Shown here one piece after another: positions 60,652 to 64,000 of a stretch of 64,000 nt of DNA. Both the position numbers and the translations under genes were made by a program. Numbering within the stretch: the first letter of the stretch is position 1; every line of letters starts with the position of its first letter. Source of the stretch: Streptomyces sp. SID12501 (GTDB taxonomy: Bacteria; Actinomycetota; Actinomycetes; Streptomycetales; Streptomycetaceae); contig NZ_JAAGLU010000002.1 of the NCBI RefSeq assembly GCF_010550245.1, positions 62,001 to 126,000 on the forward strand. The letters run 5' to 3'. A model generated the notes under the pieces. That model made no database searches and had not been told where the DNA came from. It was given only the letters and a program-made list of their open reading frames with translations.

Positions 60652-62444
60652 ACGGCCGCCGGCATGTGGTCCGGAGCGGGGGTTTCGCGTCGGCCGGCGA
60701 TGATCTGGGAACGCACGAGGGTGCGGTAGGCCTCGCAACGTTCCATGAGGATGTGGTGCGGGCCGGTGTCGAGGACGCGTCCTTGGTCCATCATGACGAC
60801 GTGGCTGGCGTGCTGGACGGTGGAGAGCCGGTGGGCGACGACGATCACACTGCGTTTCGTCGCGAGGTCGTCGACCACGGCGCGGAAGCGTTGCTCGTTG
60901 ATGCCGTCCAGTTGGCTGGTGGGTTCGTCGAGCAGGACGATTTCGGCCTGGGACAGCAGGGCGCGGGCCAGGGCCATGCGCTGGCGCTGGCCCCCGGAGA
61001 GGTTGATGGCGCGGCCCAGCGGGGTGTCCAGTCCCTGAGGCAGTCGTGCTATTTCATCGAGAAGTCCTACTGATTCCAGGGTTCGCCGAATGTCGTCCTC
61101 GCTGATGGGGGTGGTGCGGCCGAGCTGGAGGTTTTCGCGGACCGTGGCTTCGAGCAGCGTGAAACTCTGGTCGACGTAGCTGATGCGCGAGCGCAGGGCA
61201 TCGAGGGGCCAGCGGTCGAGGGGGTGGCCGAGGACGGTGATGTGGCCTTCGTCCGGGGTGTCGAAGCGGTCGATCAGTGACAGAGCGGTGGTCTTTCCCG
61301 CGCCCGATGCGCCGACGACCGCGGTCAGGCCCTGCCTGCGCGTGGTGAAGGAGGCGGCGCGCAGGGCCGGTGCGGTGGCGCCGGGGTGGGTGTAGGTGAC
61401 GTCGTGGAGGGTGACGGCGTCCTGGCCCGGGACGGGTTCGGGTTCGGGCAGATCGCGGGTGCCGTCTGCTTCCTGGGGCAGGGCCAGAAGTTCGTTGCAG
61501 CGGTCGCGGGCGGCCAGACCCGCCTGGATGCGGCCGAACCCCTGGGTGAGCGCGGTGGCCGGCGGGATGGCCTGGAGGATGTAGAGGATGAAGGCGGCGA
61601 AGTCGGCGATGCCGAGGTCGCCGGCGGCCATGCGGGCACCTCCCGTGAGGATCACGGCGATCATGGCGAACTGGTTGCCCAGGGTGGTGACTGCGGGGAT
61701 GGCCGTGAGGAGTTTCGCGCCCTGGACGGAGATGGCGCGCAGTTCGTCCGCGTCGGCGGAGAGCCCGCGCAGAGCGAGCTTTTCGGCCCGGTAGGCCTTG
61801 ATGGTGGTCAGGGACTCCAGGCTGGCGGTGAAGCGCTGGGCGATGAGGCCGATGGAGTTCTGCTGTCCGGCGATGTTGTCCTTGACCTGGCTGATGATCA
61901 TGGTGAGGGCGACGGTGACGATCGCGAGGGAGGCGATGGTCACCAGAGTGAGAACCCAGTCGATCCAGGCCATGACGCCGAGGGTGAACAGGACGGTGAG
62001 CGCGGACAGGGGCAACTGTGCGCCGACGTCGACGACCTGGCGCATCAGGAGTGCGTCCGAGGTGATTCTGGTGGTGAGGTTCCCGACGCCTTCCGAGCGC
62101 ATACGGGTCATGGGCAGGCGCAGGGAATGGTCCATGATGCGGGTGCGGATGTGGTAGATCATCCGCTCACCGATGCGGGCCAGCAGGAAACCGGAGCCCG
62201 CCTGGGAGGCCGCACCGACCACTGCGGTGACGCACATCCAGGTGATCGGCGTGGTCAGGGACTCGTGGGTGGCGAAGCGGGTGATGACGTCCTTGACCAG
62301 GAGCGGCACGGACAGGCCGGCCGCTGTGGCTGTCAGGGCCAGTAGTACGGCGACCGCCAGTGGGCCGGGGTGGGCGAACAGCTCGCGGCGCAGACGCAGC
62401 GTGGTTTCAGGCTGGGCCGGCGAAGTCGATGGTCTACGGAACAT
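60648..62444 (-). CDS. ABC exporter (fused TMD-NBD)
   Basis: 598 residues. Six transmembrane helices (about 25-310) then a nucleotide-binding domain: Walker A GASGAGKT (about 375), Q-loop in YVDQSF, signature LSGGQRQRMALARALL, Walker B IVLLDEPTS, H-loop VAHRLST. A half-transporter exporter (homodimer) of the MsbA/lantibiotic class; no N-terminal peptidase domain. Fourth gene of a leftward operon with small peptides at both ends. Confidence 0.94.
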   Translation of the reverse strand: MFRRPSTSPAQPETTLRLRRELFAHPGPLAVAVLLALTATAAGLSVPLLVKDVITRFATHESLTTPITWMCVTAVVGAASQAGSGFLLARIGERMIYHIRTRIMDHSLRLPMTRMRSEGVGNLTTRITSDALLMRQVVDVGAQLPLSALTVLFTLGVMAWIDWVLTLVTIASLAIVTVALTMIISQVKDNIAGQQNSIGLIAQRFTASLESLTTIKAYRAEKLALRGLSADADELRAISVQGAKLLTAIPAVTTLGNQFAMIAVILTGGARMAAGDLGIADFAAFILYILQAIPPATALTQGFGRIQAGLAARDRCNELLALPQEADGTRDLPEPEPVPGQDAVTLHDVTYTHPGATAPALRAASFTTRRQGLTAVVGASGAGKTTALSLIDRFDTPDEGHITVLGHPLDRWPLDALRSRISYVDQSFTLLEATVRENLQLGRTTPISEDDIRRTLESVGLLDEIARLPQGLDTPLGRAINLSGGQRQRMALARALLSQAEIVLLDEPTSQLDGINEQRFRAVVDDLATKRSVIVVAHRLSTVQHASHVVMMDQGRVLDTGPHHILMERCEAYRTLVRSQIIAGRRETPAPDHMPAAV

Positions 62445-62487
62445 GACTCTCCTGGTGTGCGGTGGTCCTGGGTGGAGGGGCGCTGTG

Positions 62488-62793
62488 TCAGCGGAGGCTG
62501 TACGCGCGGTGTGAGGCGGTGGCGCGTAGGGCTAGGTGGGCTTCGCCCAATGCGGCTTTCAGACCCTGGATCTCGCCGAGGAGCCGGCGTTCACGGCGGG
62601 CGGCTTCCGATCTCTGAGCGAGCGGCTGGAATCCGGTGTGGCCGGCTTCGATGAACTGGCGGCGCCACACGGAGACGGACTGCGCGGACACCCCGGCTTG
62701 CAGGGCGGCCTGCGACAGGGTGGTTCGTCCGGAGAGCAGGTTCAGGACGATGCGTGCCTTTTCCTCGGCAGGCAGTACAGGTACTCGTGGCAT
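62488..62793 (-). CDS. Transposase-like HTH protein
   Basis: 101 residues with an IS3/IS481 OrfA-like HTH (about 8-60: EEKARIVLNLLSGRTTLSQA, VSVWRRQFIEAG) and an Arg/Glu helix (RRERRLLGEIQGLKAALGE). There is no catalytic OrfB or inverted repeat beside it, so it is more likely a domesticated regulator of the operon than an active IS. GAGGGG precedes the ATG. Confidence 0.72.
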   Translation of the reverse strand: MPRVPVLPAEEKARIVLNLLSGRTTLSQAALQAGVSAQSVSVWRRQFIEAGHTGFQPLAQRSEAARRERRLLGEIQGLKAALGEAHLALRATASHRAYSLR

Positions 62794-62829
62794 GGGTGTC
62801 CCCTCTGCGGGTTGGTCCGGGTGGTTGGT

Positions 62830-63807
62830 TCAGCCGCTGGTGAGTGCGGGGTGGCCGTCGTGGTCGAGGAGCTCCGCGAGCATGGGTATGTAGCCGTGGA
62901 GCTGCTCGTTCCAGCCGTGGAAGGCAGCGACGGCCAGGGCGTGGGTGGCGATACGGGCGGTGCGGCCGGCGGCCAGCGTCGCGGGGTCGAAGCCGTCGCC
63001 GTAGGCACTGAGGAAGGTTTTGCGCAGCTGGTCGGGCAGGGGCCAGTCGAGACCGGCGCTGCGGGCCGCGGAGGTGTATTCGGTGAGTTCGCCCAGGAGG
63101 CAGGCGAGGTCGGATTCGCGGCGGCCGGTGCAGACTTCGCTGCCGGTGAGCATGTGGGCGGGGGGCCTGGGGCCGGCGGCCTGTCGGTGGGGCGGATCCG
63201 GTACGACGAGGCTCCCCAGGGAGCACCACCCGTGCAGGAGCACGGTCTCGTGCGGATCCGGGGTGCCGCACAGATAAGTGACGGCTTCCTGGAGGCGGTT
63301 GAAGCGTGCAGTGCCCAGCTGGGTGCGCAGCCGGTAGTGGAAGGCGGTGGCGGCGCGCGGGCCGCGTCCCGTGCCGAGGTAGTCGCGCAGCCGGAGGTGG
63401 CTGTGCGGAGTTCGGGCAAGTTCGACGTCGCTGTAGGCGTGCGGCGGTGTGGCGTGGAGCTGGTTCAGCTGCTTGCCGAGGGTGGTGATCAGGTGGTTGA
63501 AACGGCCGTCGATGTCGTGCTGGTCGGGGGTCATGAGGGCGGCGAAGCTGAAGCGGCCGTTCACGTGCCAGGTGTGGAGGGCCGGGGTGGCGCGCGCGGG
63601 GGGTTGGAATCGCAGGGCGGGTGTATCGAGTGTGTGGAGCCGGGAGAGGACGGTGGCCGGAAGCGGTGGGTAGGGCTCCGGGTTGTCACGTCCGGGGCCG
63701 CGCTGCCACAGCAACTGTCCGTCGGGGGTCCGTAGGACGCGGGTGACCTGGTTTCCGGTGCCGGACTCGTTGATGACTTCGCTGTCGAGGGGGGCGGGAG
63801 TGGTCAT
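62830..63807 (-). CDS. Phosphotransferase-fold (APH-like) protein with degenerate active site
   Basis: 325 residues. The second half follows the aminoglycoside-phosphotransferase fold: VLLHGWCSLGSLVV stands where active enzymes have LHGDxxxxN, and RRESDLACLLGELTEY where DPxxDLA is usual. The catalytic Asp and metal-binding Asn are thus missing or moved. The first half holds a beta-rich ligand part. It may be a pseudokinase or a modification/immunity factor. The start overlaps the stop of the preceding small peptide (ATGA). Confidence 0.7.
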   Translation of the reverse strand: MTTPAPLDSEVINESGTGNQVTRVLRTPDGQLLWQRGPGRDNPEPYPPLPATVLSRLHTLDTPALRFQPPARATPALHTWHVNGRFSFAALMTPDQHDIDGRFNHLITTLGKQLNQLHATPPHAYSDVELARTPHSHLRLRDYLGTGRGPRAATAFHYRLRTQLGTARFNRLQEAVTYLCGTPDPHETVLLHGWCSLGSLVVPDPPHRQAAGPRPPAHMLTGSEVCTGRRESDLACLLGELTEYTSAARSAGLDWPLPDQLRKTFLSAYGDGFDPATLAAGRTARIATHALAVAAFHGWNEQLHGYIPMLAELLDHDGHPALTSG

Positions 63808-63971
63808 GTGGCCCTGCTTTCCTGAGTGAGTCCGACGAGGTCGCGACTCCGGGACCGCGCGGGTGGGCCAGGGGAATCGCCGGGCAGCGCGAGGACGGGC
63901 GGAAGGAGTCGCGCCCCACGTCGGGCTGCGAGGGGCAGTCGACTCTTCGGCTCGTGGCTCGACTTCGGCAT
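63804..63971 (-). CDS. Small basic peptide heading the operon
   Basis: 55 residues starting MPKSSHEPKSRLPLA with a good GGAGG site 11-12 bases upstream. It is rich in Arg, Pro and Ser (GARLLPPVLALPGDSPGPP) and ends LTQESRAT; the stop overlaps the kinase-like gene (ATGA). There are no Cys residues, so it is not a lanthipeptide precursor by sequence. It may be a leader/precursor peptide or only a small coupled ORF. The operon may continue beyond the window edge. Confidence 0.5.
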   Translation of the reverse strand: MPKSSHEPKSRLPLAARRGARLLPPVLALPGDSPGPPARSRSRDLVGLTQESRAT

Positions 63972-64000
63972 CAGACAGCGGCCTCCTGCTGCCAGGAGCG

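Noticed and set aside
62488..62793. Active insertion sequence
   Set aside because: Only an OrfA-like HTH; no catalytic partner, no inverted repeats or target duplication seen, and it sits within an operon with correct spacing.

Overview
The window is chromosomal DNA from a Streptomyces-type actinomycete. It is very GC-rich with strong G/C bias at third codon positions, many GTG starts and GTGA/ATGA overlaps. It holds streptomycete signatures: XRE/DUF397 pairs with RsbW-type ATPases, PhoP-type direct repeats, a DasR-type operator, a rifamycin-associated element (RAE) and the 'GGGGGCTCCGCCCCC' dispersed repeat. I see no rRNA, tRNA, CRISPR array, intact transposon or prophage. Gene identities come from reading motifs by eye; no database search was run.

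Layout. 0-5 kb: two dissimilar methionyl-tRNA synthetase genes flank a VapBC toxin-antitoxin operon. 5-13 kb: a TerF-like VWA protein with a long Glu/Pro/Val spacer, a Tat-exported PhoX phosphatase behind a PHO box, a LysR regulator and a FUSC membrane protein. 13-20 kb: an alpha/beta hydrolase divergent from a MocR regulator across a direct-repeat operator, membrane and secreted proteins, a SpoIIE-type phosphatase, and an unknown protein carrying an in-frame dispersed repeat. 20-26 kb: a whiJ/abaA-like regulatory cluster, then a two-gene operon of an NB-ARC/TPR STAND protein and a membrane protein that share an unusual motif. 26-35 kb: M20 hydrolase, small mechanosensitive-type channel, secreted NPP1 protein, an XRE-nSTAND-WD40 giant, and a GH64 beta-1,3-glucanase behind a DasR-type site and a LacI-type palindrome.

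35-43 kb: small genes, a second whiJ-like cluster with a duplicated DUF397 domain, a frameshifted CPCC-type gene, an AraC regulator/oxidoreductase pair bracketed by IS630-like ends, then helR behind an RAE with the stump of a glycosyltransferase gene between them. 43-51 kb: NCS1 transporter, Uma2 nuclease-fold protein, an XRE-TPR regulator divergent from a 54-residue exported peptide, a permease/TIGR03943 pair, and an ECF sigma factor with its membrane partner. 51-60 kb: a TerD-nuclease fusion, membrane protein, lipoprotein, nucleoside hydrolase, LAETG surface protein, GH13 glucosidase and DUF4142 protein. 60-64 kb: a leftward operon entering the right edge (small basic peptide, degenerate kinase-like protein, transposase-type HTH, ABC exporter, small membrane peptide).

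The strongest leads for undescribed biology are the XRE-TPR/secreted-peptide pair, the RAE-glycosyltransferase stump-helR junction, the NB-ARC/membrane pair with its shared motif and near-identical TPRs, the VapBC operon between two MetRS genes, the TerD-nuclease fusion, and the incomplete small-peptide/ABC operon at the right edge.
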